Source of the DNA: Bacteroidota bacterium
GTDB lineage: Bacteria > Bacteroidota > Ignavibacteria > Kryptoniales > JAKASW01
Length of the DNA: 43,741 nt
Direction of reading: 5' to 3'
NCBI GenBank assembly: GCA_023480735.1
Contig: JAMCXB010000042.1
Coordinates: 1-43,741, forward strand
Numbering within the stretch: the stretch's first letter is position 1; each line of letters starts with the position of its first letter. Shown piece by piece: positions 33,925-43,600 of the stretch. Made by a program: the position numbers and the translations under genes. The notes under the pieces are model-generated. The model did not search any database. It saw only the letters and a list, made by a program, of their open reading frames with translations, and had not been told where the DNA came from.

Positions 33925-35316
33925 CTAGTGCCTGCCCGCTTCCGTCAGCTTGTACGGATCCAGTATCTCGTTCAAGAGCTTTTCATCCACCAGTTTCTTC
34001 TCGAGAAGGACGGCTCGTATCGTCTTGTTCTTCCCGACAGCCTCTTTAACAACTTCCGCAGCCTTTAGGTATCCGATGTGTGGAGTCAAAGCGGTGACTA
34101 TGCTTACGCTTTTCTCGGCAAAGTCTCTGCATACCGCCTCATCGGCTTCGATACCGTCGACGCACTTTTCGCGCATAACCTGTAGAGCATTTCTGTAAAT
34201 CTCGAGCGCAAAAGTAATGTTGAACCCGATTACAGGCATCATCACATTGAGTTCCATCTGACCCGCCTGAGTCGCATACGCGACGGTCGTGTCCAGACCG
34301 ATGACCTGGAATGAGACCATGTTCACCATTTCGAGAATGCTCGGGTTCACCTTTCCCGGCATGATCGACGACCCCGGTTGAACCGCCGGAATCTTTATTT
34401 CCGCAAAACCGGTCCGAGGCCCGCTGCTCAGCAAACGCAGGTCGTTGGCAATTCTGGTTATGTCGAGGGCAAGATTTCTGAGTGCCCCGCTCAGTGACGC
34501 CGCGCCCGCCATGCTTTGCATCGCCTCGAAGTAGTTGTTTGCCTGTTTGAAATCAATCCCTGTCAAATTGCCGAGCTCCTTCGGCATCATTCCGCGATAT
34601 TTCGGATCTGCATTAACACCTGTCCCGACTGCAGTCCCGCCAATCCCGAGATATGTCAAGTCTTCGCGCACAGCCTTTATTCTTTCGATGTGACCCCGCA
34701 TACAAGCGGCATATCCGGAAAACTCCTGGCCCAGCCTGATCGGGGTCGCGTCCTGGAGATGTGTCCTCCCCGATTTTATCACGTGATCGAACTCCTTCGC
34801 CTTCTTCTCGAAAGACTTTCCCAGTTTATCCAGGACAGGAAGAAACTTGTCAACCAGCAAAATCGCCGACACCCGGATGACTGTGGGGATAAGGTCGTTT
34901 GTCGACTGCGCCATATTGACATCGTCATTCGGGCTTATGATGGAATAGTCGCCACGCTTGCCGCCCAAGATTTCTATCGCACGATTCGCCAGTATCTCGT
35001 TTGCATTCATGTTGTGCGAGGTGCCCGCTCCGGCCTGGAAGACGTCCACGACAAATTCATCCGCATGCTTGCCGCTCAAGACTTCGTCGCATGCCTGGAC
35101 AATCACGTCCATCTTCTTCTTGTCGAGCAGGTTCAGTTTGTTATTGACGATCGCAGCCGCTTTCTTAACAAGAACCGTGGCTTTCACCCAGTCCGCGTGA
35201 GGTTTCAGGCCGCTAATTGGAAAATTCTCAACCGCCCGTTGAGTTTGTACTCCATAATATGCGCTCACCGGGACCTTCAGTTCTCCCAGCGAGTCCTTCT
35301 CGATTCGATATTCCAT
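33925..35316 (-). CDS. aspA: Aspartate ammonia-lyase (aspartase/fumarase superfamily)
   Basis: 463 residues. Cleaves aspartate into fumarate and ammonia if the assignment holds. The N-terminus (RIEKDSLGELKVPVSAYYGVQTQRAVENFPIS) is close to the aspartase style rather than fumarase, and the superfamily signature GSSIMPGKVNP with its catalytic Ser lies near residues 314-325. SGRTHLQDATP and the TSHNMNANE segment are also typical of the superfamily. Class II fumarase remains possible. The start ATG has no strong ribosome binding site (GAAAGGGAC lies 3-4 nt upstream). Confidence 0.85.
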   Translation of the reverse strand: MEYRIEKDSLGELKVPVSAYYGVQTQRAVENFPISGLKPHADWVKATVLVKKAAAIVNNKLNLLDKKKMDVIVQACDEVLSGKHADEFVVDVFQAGAGTSHNMNANEILANRAIEILGGKRGDYSIISPNDDVNMAQSTNDLIPTVIRVSAILLVDKFLPVLDKLGKSFEKKAKEFDHVIKSGRTHLQDATPIRLGQEFSGYAACMRGHIERIKAVREDLTYLGIGGTAVGTGVNADPKYRGMMPKELGNLTGIDFKQANNYFEAMQSMAGAASLSGALRNLALDITRIANDLRLLSSGPRTGFAEIKIPAVQPGSSIMPGKVNPSILEMVNMVSFQVIGLDTTVAYATQAGQMELNVMMPVIGFNITFALEIYRNALQVMREKCVDGIEADEAVCRDFAEKSVSIVTALTPHIGYLKAAEVVKEAVGKNKTIRAVLLEKKLVDEKLLNEILDPYKLTEAGRH

Positions 35317-35357
35317 TTTTGTCCCTTTCGGATTAAGCAGCTTCCAGCATTCGGCTG

Positions 35358-36011
35358 TCAGCCTTTTTCGTTTTTGGCCAGCAAAGTCCCGCGTTCCACT
35401 ACTGATGTACTAATTAGTTTGACCCCTCTTTGGGTCCAGGACTCAATGAGTTCCCGGCCTTTGTCCTCGTAAATTGCCCTTACCGCATCCGTTACAAGAT
35501 ACAAGTTGTATTTATTAAGACGCAGGAAACCTTCAATTGCATGGGCATCGCAGACATCGAGTGCGACCCCGTAGATGACGATTTCTGTTGGCCGGAGAAA
35601 ATCCAGCACATCAGATATGTTAGGATTTGAAAAAACGTCGAACTTCTGCTTTCTAAGGATGATTTCACCACGATGATTCTCAAGCAGCCTCTTCAACAGG
35701 CCCGGATCATATCTGTTGCCATCGATCCACAGCGGGTTCTTCGGCTTGGTGGCACCTATTTTTTCCTGGCCGGCCGTTCCCTGCAGGCAATGCGGCGGAA
35801 AGGTTTCATGAAAGTCTGGATCGTTAGAAATCTCGGTATCGCCCATGACATGATAATCGACCGACCCGCATATCCGTATCCCGTTCGAGCGGGCGAAGGC
35901 CGTAAGCCTGGTCAGGTTAGGAATCAAAGACTCGGCGCCAGGGACATAGAGCTTGCCGTCCGGCATCATGAAATCATACTGTGTATCGACGTCCCAAAAA
36001 ATCAACTTCAT
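35358..36011 (-). CDS. Nicotinamidase-like cysteine hydrolase (isochorismatase superfamily)
   Basis: 217 residues from ATG 36011, for which GGAG lies 9 nt upstream; another ATG two codons earlier is too close to it. Asp9 in WDVDTQYDF, Lys near 121-123 and Cys154 in GVALDVCD form the likely catalytic triad. The segment SVDYHVMGD with FPPHCLQGT resembles the metal and substrate region of nicotinamidases, so hydrolysis of nicotinamide to nicotinate is a reasonable guess. Other isochorismatase-like hydrolases cannot be excluded. It ends 42 bp before the aspartase start on the same strand. Confidence 0.8.
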   Translation of the reverse strand: MKLIFWDVDTQYDFMMPDGKLYVPGAESLIPNLTRLTAFARSNGIRICGSVDYHVMGDTEISNDPDFHETFPPHCLQGTAGQEKIGATKPKNPLWIDGNRYDPGLLKRLLENHRGEIILRKQKFDVFSNPNISDVLDFLRPTEIVIYGVALDVCDAHAIEGFLRLNKYNLYLVTDAVRAIYEDKGRELIESWTQRGVKLISTSVVERGTLLAKNEKG

Positions 36012-36147
36012 TCTCATTCACTCCATTTGGATTGGCATAGAGTATCGCGAAGTACCATCCGACAAAACATGCATTAATTTAAAAAAAGATTGGGGCTTGC
36101 TCAACAGATTGGAAAACCTCTACCGTAATGCCTCACTGAAAGGGTTA

Positions 36148-36226
36148 TTTCTCTCGCAAAGGCGCCAAGAACGCAAAGAAATGTTGACGAGCGGTTCGCT
36201 TTGCGAGCTTGCGGCTTGGCGAGAAA
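36148..36226. repeat. Imperfect inverted repeat with CGCAAAG units
   Basis: Left part TTTCTCTCGCAAAGGCGCC and AAGAACGCAAAG; right part CTTTGCGAGC and GGCTTGGCGAGAAA. The two halves are imperfect reverse complements with several bulges. CGCAAAG-rich repeats of this kind occur in many unrelated genomes. No gene is visible in 36018-36311. Confidence 0.5.
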
Positions 36227-36249
36227 CCATAAGTGTGGGGGTACCCTCT

Positions 36250-36302
36250 AACTGCGACTCACTTACACAGAGCAATCCCCGCCGGAAAAGTGAGTTGCAG
36301 TT
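36250..36302. repeat. Dispersed inverted repeat, copy B
   Basis: AACTGCGACTCACTT (36250-36264) pairs with AAGTGAGTTGCAGTT (36288-36302) over 15 bp with one G-T pair, around a 23-nt loop. Arms and the CAGTTTAC tail match copy A at 33865-33917, while the loops differ. It starts 9 bp beyond the stop of the T9SS-tail relic. Confidence 0.65.
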
Positions 36303-36311
36303 TACGGAAAC

Positions 36312-36497
36312 TTATTTAGCCAGCAGCATCTCCTTCGCCGCGGTGAATGTCTGCCCTTGTTTCCCGCCAATGCTCCTTTGCTCAACGGGAATAGCCACCA
36401 GCCTGCAGAAATACGTCCCGCTCGCGTACTTCCCTCCATTGAACGCAACCACTATCAGCGGACCAACTGGCGGAACGTAAATGCGACTCAGTTGCAA
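36312..36497 (-). pseudogene. Orphan T9SS sorting-domain tail (relic)
   Basis: The last 60 codons of a vanished gene. VAFNGGKYASGTYFCRLVA and then FTAAKEMLLAK at the stop match the second half of a T9SS type A sorting domain as in the proteins at 1507 and 4657 (SGVYFYRL, KMILMK). The PNPFNPTT half and any body are missing; the frame upstream (about 36498-36570) is without resemblance. Most likely the 3' end of a deleted secreted-protein gene. Confidence 0.65.
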
Positions 36498-36568
36498 AGG
36501 GAAAGGCCGTGAGAAAATGAACCGCAGCCCATTGGAAACGAGGTAATAAGGTTTGAGACGGGGAAGCT

Positions 36569-37000
36569 CTATTTCTTCTCCCCCGATTTGAACGCTTCTT
36601 CAAGCGTATGCCACCCGAGGGTGGCACATTTCACTCGCACAGGAAATTTAGACACACCCTGAAAAGCGATCGCATCCCCGAGTTCTTCCCCGTAATTATC
36701 ATCGTTTCCTTTCACCATCTCGTAGAACTTGGCGGCAAGACTCTTTGCATCGTCTACCGATTTCCCGATTACGAGATCCGTCATGATCGAGGCAGAAGAC
36801 TGGCTGATCGAGCACCCGGCTCCGGAGAATTTCGCCTCGGCGATCACTCCGTCCCGAACAACCACCGAAACCTGGATATCGTCGCCGCACGATTCGTTGA
36901 ATCCACGCGAGCTCATGGTCGGCTTGGCGATGACGCCATGGTTGTGCGGATGCTGGTAATGGTCAAGAATTATCTCGGTGAATAGATCATTTAAAGACAT
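36569..37000 (-). CDS. sufU: Iron-sulfur cluster assembly protein SufU
   Basis: 143 residues from ATG 37000, with AAGGA 14 to 10 nt upstream. Ligands Cys38, Asp40, Cys63 and Cys125 are all present (ESCGDD, GAGCSIS, VKCATLGW), which fits the zinc-containing SufU that receives sulfur from SufS. It could be described as an IscU-type scaffold. The gene overlaps the 3' end of sufS by 14 bp, so the two are co-translated. Confidence 0.93.
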   Translation of the reverse strand: MSLNDLFTEIILDHYQHPHNHGVIAKPTMSSRGFNESCGDDIQVSVVVRDGVIAEAKFSGAGCSISQSSASIMTDLVIGKSVDDAKSLAAKFYEMVKGNDDNYGEELGDAIAFQGVSKFPVRVKCATLGWHTLEEAFKSGEKK

Positions 37001-38228
37001 CTGCTTTTTTCCTTGGTTTAAATATAGCCACTCCCTTTTCAAGGGCCTTTGCCAGTGCTTCCACATCCTGCTTATCGTTGTAAACATAGAAACTCGCGCG
37101 CGCAGTCGATTGTACTTGCAGCGTTCTCATCAGCGGCTGTGCACAGTGATGACCGGCCCTGATCGCAATTCCTTCCGAATCAAGAATGGTGGATATATCA
37201 TGCGGATGGACGTTATCCACAGTGAACGATATGACTCCCGTCCCGGCTTTTTTAGGCCTGAAGATGTGAATCCCTTCAATAGCGCCCAGTCTTTCCGCGG
37301 CGTAGTTTCCCAATTCTATTTCGTGGGCCATTACGTTCTGTAAGCCGATATTCTCGAGATATTCGATTGCAGCCTTCAGGCCAATTGCGCCTGAGATGTT
37401 CGGTGTGCCAGCTTCGAACTTGTACGGCGGCTTCGCATAGTTGGAAGTCGTCGGAAAGACTTCGTTTATCATCTCGCCGCCGCCGAGAAAAGGCTCCATT
37501 CTATCTAGGATTTCAAGGCGGCCATAGAGCACACCAATTCCGGTCGGACCGCACATCTTGTGTCCGCTGAAGGCGAAGAAATCGCACCCGATATCCTGTA
37601 CATCGACGGGCATATGCGGGACGCTCTGCGCGCCGTCTATTATTACCATAGCGCCCGCCTCATGTGCCAGCCTCGCAATCTCTTTGACAGGATTGATCGT
37701 CCCGAGAACATTCGAGACATGTACAACCGAAACAATCTTCGTTTTGGCCGTCAGGTTTTTTCGCAGCGAACTCAGATCAAGCTGGAAGTCTCCGCCCATC
37801 TTAATAAATTTAAGAACGGCGCCGGTATGCCTGGCGACTATGTGCCAGGGTACAAGATTGCTGTGGTGTTCCATCTCGCTCAGGATCACTTCGTCACCCT
37901 CATGAAGGTTATTCAACCCCCATGCATACGCTATCAGGTTGAGCGATTCCGTGGCGTTCCTCGTGAAGACTATCGATTCGGACTCATGAGCGTTTATGAA
38001 TCGGGCCACTTCTGTCCTCGACTCTTCGTACAAATCCGTTGCGACCTGGCTCAGCTCGTAAGTCCCGCGATGAACATTTGCGTTGTATTTGGAATAGTAG
38101 TCGTCGATGGCCTGTATCACCTGACGCGGCTTCTGCGTCGTTGCAGCACTGTCCAGATAAATGAGCGGTTTCCCCTTTGAATCCCAATGAAAGAAGATCG
38201 GGAAATCGTGTTTTAGATCGTGGTTCAT
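36987..38228 (-). CDS. sufS: Cysteine desulfurase SufS
   Basis: 413 residues. Releases sulfur from cysteine as a persulfide for Fe-S cluster assembly. PLP-binding Lys224 in FSGHKMCGPTG, catalytic Cys362 in RAGHHCAQPLM and the N-terminal LDSAATTQKPRQVI are typical of group II (SufS) enzymes. Operon with sufU; no sufBCD genes follow in this window. Confidence 0.96.
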   Translation of the reverse strand: MNHDLKHDFPIFFHWDSKGKPLIYLDSAATTQKPRQVIQAIDDYYSKYNANVHRGTYELSQVATDLYEESRTEVARFINAHESESIVFTRNATESLNLIAYAWGLNNLHEGDEVILSEMEHHSNLVPWHIVARHTGAVLKFIKMGGDFQLDLSSLRKNLTAKTKIVSVVHVSNVLGTINPVKEIARLAHEAGAMVIIDGAQSVPHMPVDVQDIGCDFFAFSGHKMCGPTGIGVLYGRLEILDRMEPFLGGGEMINEVFPTTSNYAKPPYKFEAGTPNISGAIGLKAAIEYLENIGLQNVMAHEIELGNYAAERLGAIEGIHIFRPKKAGTGVISFTVDNVHPHDISTILDSEGIAIRAGHHCAQPLMRTLQVQSTARASFYVYNDKQDVEALAKALEKGVAIFKPRKKADVFK

Positions 38229-38351
38229 TATTGTTCAAATCCTTTCGCCGGATACCGCTCGGACAAATGCCCGGCGGGCATCATCGGCACAATTAAGAAA
38301 TTGACTTCTCTTTCGTCTACCTGTTAAAATTAGCAACGGCGCCCATTGAAT

Positions 38352-38867
38352 TCAATGTTGACGAAGGACAAGGACCAAAGTGCCGACACCCGAGAAAATC
38401 AGCGCAACATCGCGGAATAAAGCCACTATTTGTTGAATCGCATCGAAAGTCGAACCGGGAACGATAATTGTGTCGCCCGGCAAGAGGAGCGGCGTCTTCT
38501 GTCCGGTCAGCTGGAATTTCTGCAGATCTACCGGTATCACTTCGGTCTTGTAGGAAGAATCCGGCTGCATTATCTGTCTTATGATTTTTACTCCATCGAG
38601 TTGAGCGTGTTCGAGCGGCCCCCCGCCGAAGGAAATCAGCTGCACTAAATCGGTAGAACTTGGTACGTCGTACCTTCCCGGATTCTTCACAAACCCCCAG
38701 AGGTTGACGGAGATAGTCAGCCCTTCTTTACCTCCCAGGTAATAATATGATGCGGCACTGGATCCGATGGGGACGTTTTGATTACCGAACAACCCCTGTG
38801 CAAAGACAGAGTCAGCAAACAGCAGAATAGTACCAGCTGTTAGAATGTTAAGTAAGTTCTTTAGCAT
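38352..38867 (-). CDS. Exported SLBB-domain protein
   Basis: 171 residues with a signal peptide (1-23) and a hydrophobic C-terminal segment (about 145-168) that may anchor it. The middle has a SLBB/beta-grasp pattern: VNLWGFVKNPGRYDVPSSTDLVQLISFGGG, then LLLPGDTIIVPG. SLBB domains occur in Wza-type polysaccharide export proteins, but the export (PES) domain is absent. The ATG has AAAGGG upstream. Last gene of the porU cluster, 11 bp after the lipoprotein gene. Confidence 0.8.
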   Translation of the reverse strand: MLKNLLNILTAGTILLFADSVFAQGLFGNQNVPIGSSAASYYYLGGKEGLTISVNLWGFVKNPGRYDVPSSTDLVQLISFGGGPLEHAQLDGVKIIRQIMQPDSSYKTEVIPVDLQKFQLTGQKTPLLLPGDTIIVPGSTFDAIQQIVALFRDVALIFSGVGTLVLVLRQH

Positions 38868-38878
38868 TTATTCCCTTT

Positions 38879-39622
38879 CTATTGGATCATGAAAATCTGC
38901 CAGATGGATCTGGCGCCTTCATCGGCACCCGGGTTAAACCTGTCCACCCGCCATTGATAAGGATGACCGTTGACCAATTGCCCAACGGCAGCGCTGTCGA
39001 AGTTGAACGATTTCCGGGCCGATGTACCAAATAGCTGAAATCTTTTTGAGACCCAGACACAGTTCGAAGGGATCACGCTTGCGTCCTCTACACGGATTAC
39101 AGTATAGCCTCCCCCGGTGTTATCGTGCCAGCTGAAGTATAAACCATTCTTACCGACCGCAGCGTTCACTCCGGGATAAGATAAACTCGGTCGGTCAAGC
39201 AAGGTATAATTTATAGTGTCAGACTCGGTGCTTTGACTTCCGTCGGAGGCGTATGCCCTGATATAATAGTAATACTTCACGCCTGTCATTACAAAGCTTA
39301 CGTCGACCATCGAAGTGTCGTTCAATGCGGACGACGATATTACGTTGCCCACGACCACAAAACCGGTCGGGAGTCCCTTTATATCGAGCGAATCCGTCCG
39401 GAAGACCTTGTACCCCGACGCACCGATAGTCGAATACCACTGCAAATAAATCCCGCCCGTCTTCGGGTCCTGTCCGATTCCGGTTTCAACAAGTGAATCC
39501 GGCTGGGACATCTCAACAAACCGGGGCGTCCCGAACTGAAGTATCGGCGCGCCGCCCATCTTGCAGCCAGAGATTATTGCAGTCAGCCAGCTGGCCAGAA
39601 CAATCCCAATAAACTTCTTCAT
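38879..39622 (-). CDS. Fibronectin-III-like lipoprotein
   Basis: 247 residues. Lipobox IISGC near residues 16-20 after a hydrophobic N-terminus, so Cys20 should be lipidated. The mature part has two units of about 95 residues with the fibronectin-III pattern (YLQWYSTIGASGYKVFRTDS, YYYYIRAYASDGS; then YFSWHDNTGGGYTVIRVED, YQWRVDRFN). It overlaps the stop of the porV-like gene by 4 bp (ATGA), so translation is coupled. A role as a T9SS accessory is inferred from context only. Confidence 0.8.
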   Translation of the reverse strand: MKKFIGIVLASWLTAIISGCKMGGAPILQFGTPRFVEMSQPDSLVETGIGQDPKTGGIYLQWYSTIGASGYKVFRTDSLDIKGLPTGFVVVGNVISSSALNDTSMVDVSFVMTGVKYYYYIRAYASDGSQSTESDTINYTLLDRPSLSYPGVNAAVGKNGLYFSWHDNTGGGYTVIRVEDASVIPSNCVWVSKRFQLFGTSARKSFNFDSAAVGQLVNGHPYQWRVDRFNPGADEGARSIWQIFMIQ

Positions 39623-40629
39623 TTGAAAATCCTGTCGAGATAAATTGATGCGCTTATCCTGTTCACATTTCCCAGATCTTGGACCAGAAAAGCATAATCA
39701 ACACGCAGAAAATTCAAGAGTATTCCGACACCGGCTGTCAGACTGGACGCGTCGGAGCCAACCCTGACCGACAGCAATTTGTCATAAAGATACTCTGCTC
39801 CAAACAAGTAATCACCGTATCGCGAATCTCTATTGAACGCAAACTCCAAGTCTCCGCGGAGAATCGTGACGGGTACACGATAAGAGACTCCCCAGACAAG
39901 GCTGTGTGGTATAGTCTCGTTTCTTTGTGTATCCCAGGCGATCCGGGTATTTGTCATATCTCTGACGTTCATGCCGAAAGAGAATGTTCCGGTCTTCATC
40001 TTATTGTCAAAGGCTCCAAAAGGAAACCGAAGCATGAAGCCTCCATCCAATCCGATGCCCGATGCTGCACGGCCACCGAGAAGCCGATGGATTATTTTGA
40101 AGTTGATTCCAATCGGCAATTGCACCGGTATCTTGAAGAGTGACCATCCCATGTCGAGATTGAAGTTGAACATCCTCGAGAAGTTGAGGTATACGGCATC
40201 ATCGGCGCTGGTGAAGTATCCAGTGGGCGAACTTGTCTTGACCAGCAATTCTCTTTGCGCCGGTGAATCATACACTGTCAGATCAGGTTCTGCGGGTATG
40301 TTGTCCACGCTGAGTCTCACCCAGTCAATTGAGACGCTGAGGTCCTGCAGTTTTTGCGCGTAACCTATGAAAAAAAAACTGGACAGCGGTGCGAACAGCG
40401 TGCCATATTGGGAGGAATACATCATGGAGAGAACTTTCGTGTCTATGAAGGCAGTTCCCGCCGGATTGTAGTGAAACGCTGTCCCATCGTCCGCCAGCGA
40501 GACAAAGGCATCTCCCATGCCGAGTGCCTTAGCTCCGACCGGAATCTCAAGGAAGCTCCCTGCATATCTAGTTGTCTGGCCGAAGGCTATGGAACCGAAG
40601 AGAAGAATCGCAAAGACGGTCCTTCTCAT
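39619..40629 (-). CDS. porV: PorV/UPF0164-family outer-membrane beta-barrel protein
   Basis: 336 residues with a signal peptide (1-18). The mature start SFLEIPVGAKALGMGDAFVSLADDGTAFHYNPAG is the signature of PorV/PorQ/UPF0164 proteins, which are FadL-like barrels. PorV shuttles T9SS substrates to the attachment complex, and the last residues (LRVDYAFLVQDLGNVNRISASIYL) form C-terminal strands. It overlaps both neighbours by 4 bp. The adjacent PorU-like sortase supports PorV; PorQ or a generic family member is the alternative. Confidence 0.85.
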   Translation of the reverse strand: MRRTVFAILLFGSIAFGQTTRYAGSFLEIPVGAKALGMGDAFVSLADDGTAFHYNPAGTAFIDTKVLSMMYSSQYGTLFAPLSSFFFIGYAQKLQDLSVSIDWVRLSVDNIPAEPDLTVYDSPAQRELLVKTSSPTGYFTSADDAVYLNFSRMFNFNLDMGWSLFKIPVQLPIGINFKIIHRLLGGRAASGIGLDGGFMLRFPFGAFDNKMKTGTFSFGMNVRDMTNTRIAWDTQRNETIPHSLVWGVSYRVPVTILRGDLEFAFNRDSRYGDYLFGAEYLYDKLLSVRVGSDASSLTAGVGILLNFLRVDYAFLVQDLGNVNRISASIYLDRIFK

Positions 40630-43600
40630 CTCAGCCTCGCCATTTTTCCAATGTCTTCAAACATTTTCCCACCGCTGCTGACAGTAATTTTGTAAAAGTA
40701 TACGCCGTTTGCAACCTGATTGCCGTAATTATCTGTGCCGTCCCACCATGCCTCGTGGTATCCGACGGCTGTCGGAGAGCCCGTACCGCCCTCCAATAAC
40801 CCGATCGTCTCCATCGGATTTCCACTGGGGTAGCGAATTGTCTTCACTAGCCGTCCGCTGACTGAATATATCTTAACCGCGACCGCATCAATCGGATTTC
40901 CTGAAGTGACTTCGAATGCGATGAACGTTTTGTCGACAAACGGGTCCGGGTACGCGCCATAGACTCTCAGACTGAAATCAGACCGTACAACAAAACTCGC
41001 AGAGACCGGACTAGAGATATTACCGTTTGCATCCTGGGCAGTCACCTGAAGTGTGTGCGATCCCGTCTTTACCGGCAACTGCACTGTTGCCGTAATAGAA
41101 GTTGGATTAGACACGGTGTCCGGCACGGTGATTAAGCTTGGATCGACAAGTTGACCGTCGAGCTCAATGTCCATGGCTTTCCTGCTGAGGTTCACGCCAT
41201 CTTCATCATGGATCAGAAATGAAAAACGCGGGGTCGGTGGGACGAAATCGCCATTACTGAAGAACTGATGGCCGACCGAGACTGTGACTTCCGGAGGGGT
41301 CCGGTCTGTCGAAAAGGCGGCGGTGAAAATGCCGAAATCTGAAACCGTACCACTCACAATTTCTCCCGAATAATTGCCGCCAGTCAAATTCAGAGTTCGC
41401 GTCCTCGGATCGTAGAGGTAAAGGTGAAGGGCCGACAGGTTGGCATGTGTCATTGAATCGGGATCAAAAATCCTGATAGAGACTGTGTAAGTACCGGTTT
41501 GACCGCTTCTCAGGGGCACAAACTGGTAGAACCGCGGGCTCCCATTCGTCTCTTTTGCAGTGACAATGAACGGCTGGTCATACAGAGCGGGTGAGACTCT
41601 GTTTACCCGGAAGACCTCGCCCGAAGATGCACCCGACAGCGACGCCGACGAATCTATCTTTACAACACCGGAAGAATCAGCGGTTGCAAAATCGACACTG
41701 ATCCTGTCAGAGGCGTAATTGTTTTCCGGATGAAGATCGTATCCGACACTTAAACTGTCAAACACGAGATACATGTATACCATATGATTCCCCGGCAGCA
41801 GGTTTGTCGGTATACTCGCAACAGCCCGCGTCGTAGTATCGAAGCTTACTCTTGTACTCCCCAGAAACGTACCCGTCCCACGCGCTCCATCGTAGAAGTC
41901 AACCCTGATATCTTTAGCAGGTACAGAATTCCAATCGTAGACTGTGCCCTCTAACCTCACCACGCTGTCGACAACAACCCCGATAGATGAATTAACATTT
42001 GTGTACCCGTGCCGGGAAAATGCGGAAAGGTCTGCTGCGCCGGGCACCGTGTATGTCACCTGTCTACTCGAAAACGTGTTTCCGTCCAAAAGGCTCGCTT
42101 GCAGTCCGCCGACTATTACATAGCCCGGCTGCAATGTATCTCCACACAATGAGAACGTTGCCGAATACTCATTAGCTGCGTAAGCTGATAGCGGAACATC
42201 GAGCAAAGCGATGAGCTGGCCCGATGCGGGGACGCCGGAGGGATAGACTTTTCCGACAAAGCTCAACGACATCATGCCTGAATCTGAACTCGCCAGCGCA
42301 ACCACGCTCAGCTGAAAGCCATTCCCGTTTGACGTAATCCCCAGACTGCTTATCTGTACGAAAGAACTACCTGTTGACAAATCGACGCTTGATGCGCTCT
42401 GAACCGTGCTGCTGTAGGTGTATACCTTGACGTGCGATACTCCGGAAAGGCCATCCCGGAAAGGAACACTGAACTGACCCGCCCCACTGTTACTGAGGGT
42501 GACATTTGACTGAGCGGCAACATCTCCGGCGAGATTAGTGATTTGTATCGTACCTGAAGCTCCGCTCGGCCCGTTCGAGACGGTCCCAGAGATATTTTGA
42601 CCGGGTGCGGCAGTATAGGAGTTCAGCTTAACGATGGAATTATTAGGCGGTAGCTGAAGCTTAAGCGCCGGATCACCGATCAAATTGTATTGGTTCACCA
42701 TGGTTACCGCCTGCGGCCAGAAGAAATACGACGAATAGTAACTGACCTTGCCAAGGGCGACGTTCCAGCCGATGCTGTTGCCGGATGTAGCAGAATCGAA
42801 GATAATGGGAAGCAATTCGCTGTCCATGAAGAAGTCGTTATACATCCATCCCAGCCCTGCCGACGCAAGGGCCCCCACGACACCTTTTTCCTTCGCGAAA
42901 AGGAGCGTCGATGCGAGTGGTAAACCTATCTGGCCATCAAAGGCCCCGGTGAAACATGTCATACTGATTGCAAACGGATATTTCCCGGCATTCGACATAT
43001 TAGCGACTTCGTCGTTAGTCAGGATTCCGTTGTCGGCCCAGATCGCGCCGCCACCATGACCCATGTAGTTTACAAGCACCGCACCCTGGTTGAACCCTTT
43101 AAGCAAGTCCTGGGTCACGCCGTAGTATTTTGTATCGATACCAGGATTCTGAATGCTGGTGTAGAGCCGATTGACAAAGATACTCGGCGGGAGCATGGAG
43201 CTCACTACGGAATCAGTCTCTATATGAAACTCCTCCTCTTCGCCGGCAATCAACAGCGCCGTGTTTTGCCATCCGAAGCTCGAATTGGAGTAATACGAAA
43301 GTATCTTGTCAACGGCAGCCTTCATCTGGCCGATATTCACCGCTGGGATCCTGCCCACAGCTACGTCGGGGATCGGGTCGTCTCCATCTACACAAGCATA
43401 GAAATTATCGGCAGCCGTAGCGCCGAAGTTGTATGTCTGTACCATCATAACCGGCACCTGGTTCAGGCTGTCACCGGCCGTCTTCGTATTCCATGTCCCG
43501 CTTCCGGCAAGTAGTATATAGCGCGGCACAACGGACCAGTTGTGATAAGCATAAGCTATGAAGTTCTTTATCGCATAAGGGGACTTTATTCCATAATTGA

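Noticed and set aside
34516-35472. 318-codon open frame on the plus strand
   Set aside because: Entirely opposite aspA and the nicotinamidase-like gene; both of those have clear catalytic motifs.
37560-38180. 206-codon open frame on the plus strand
   Set aside because: Antisense to sufS, whose Lys224 and Cys362 motifs are intact.
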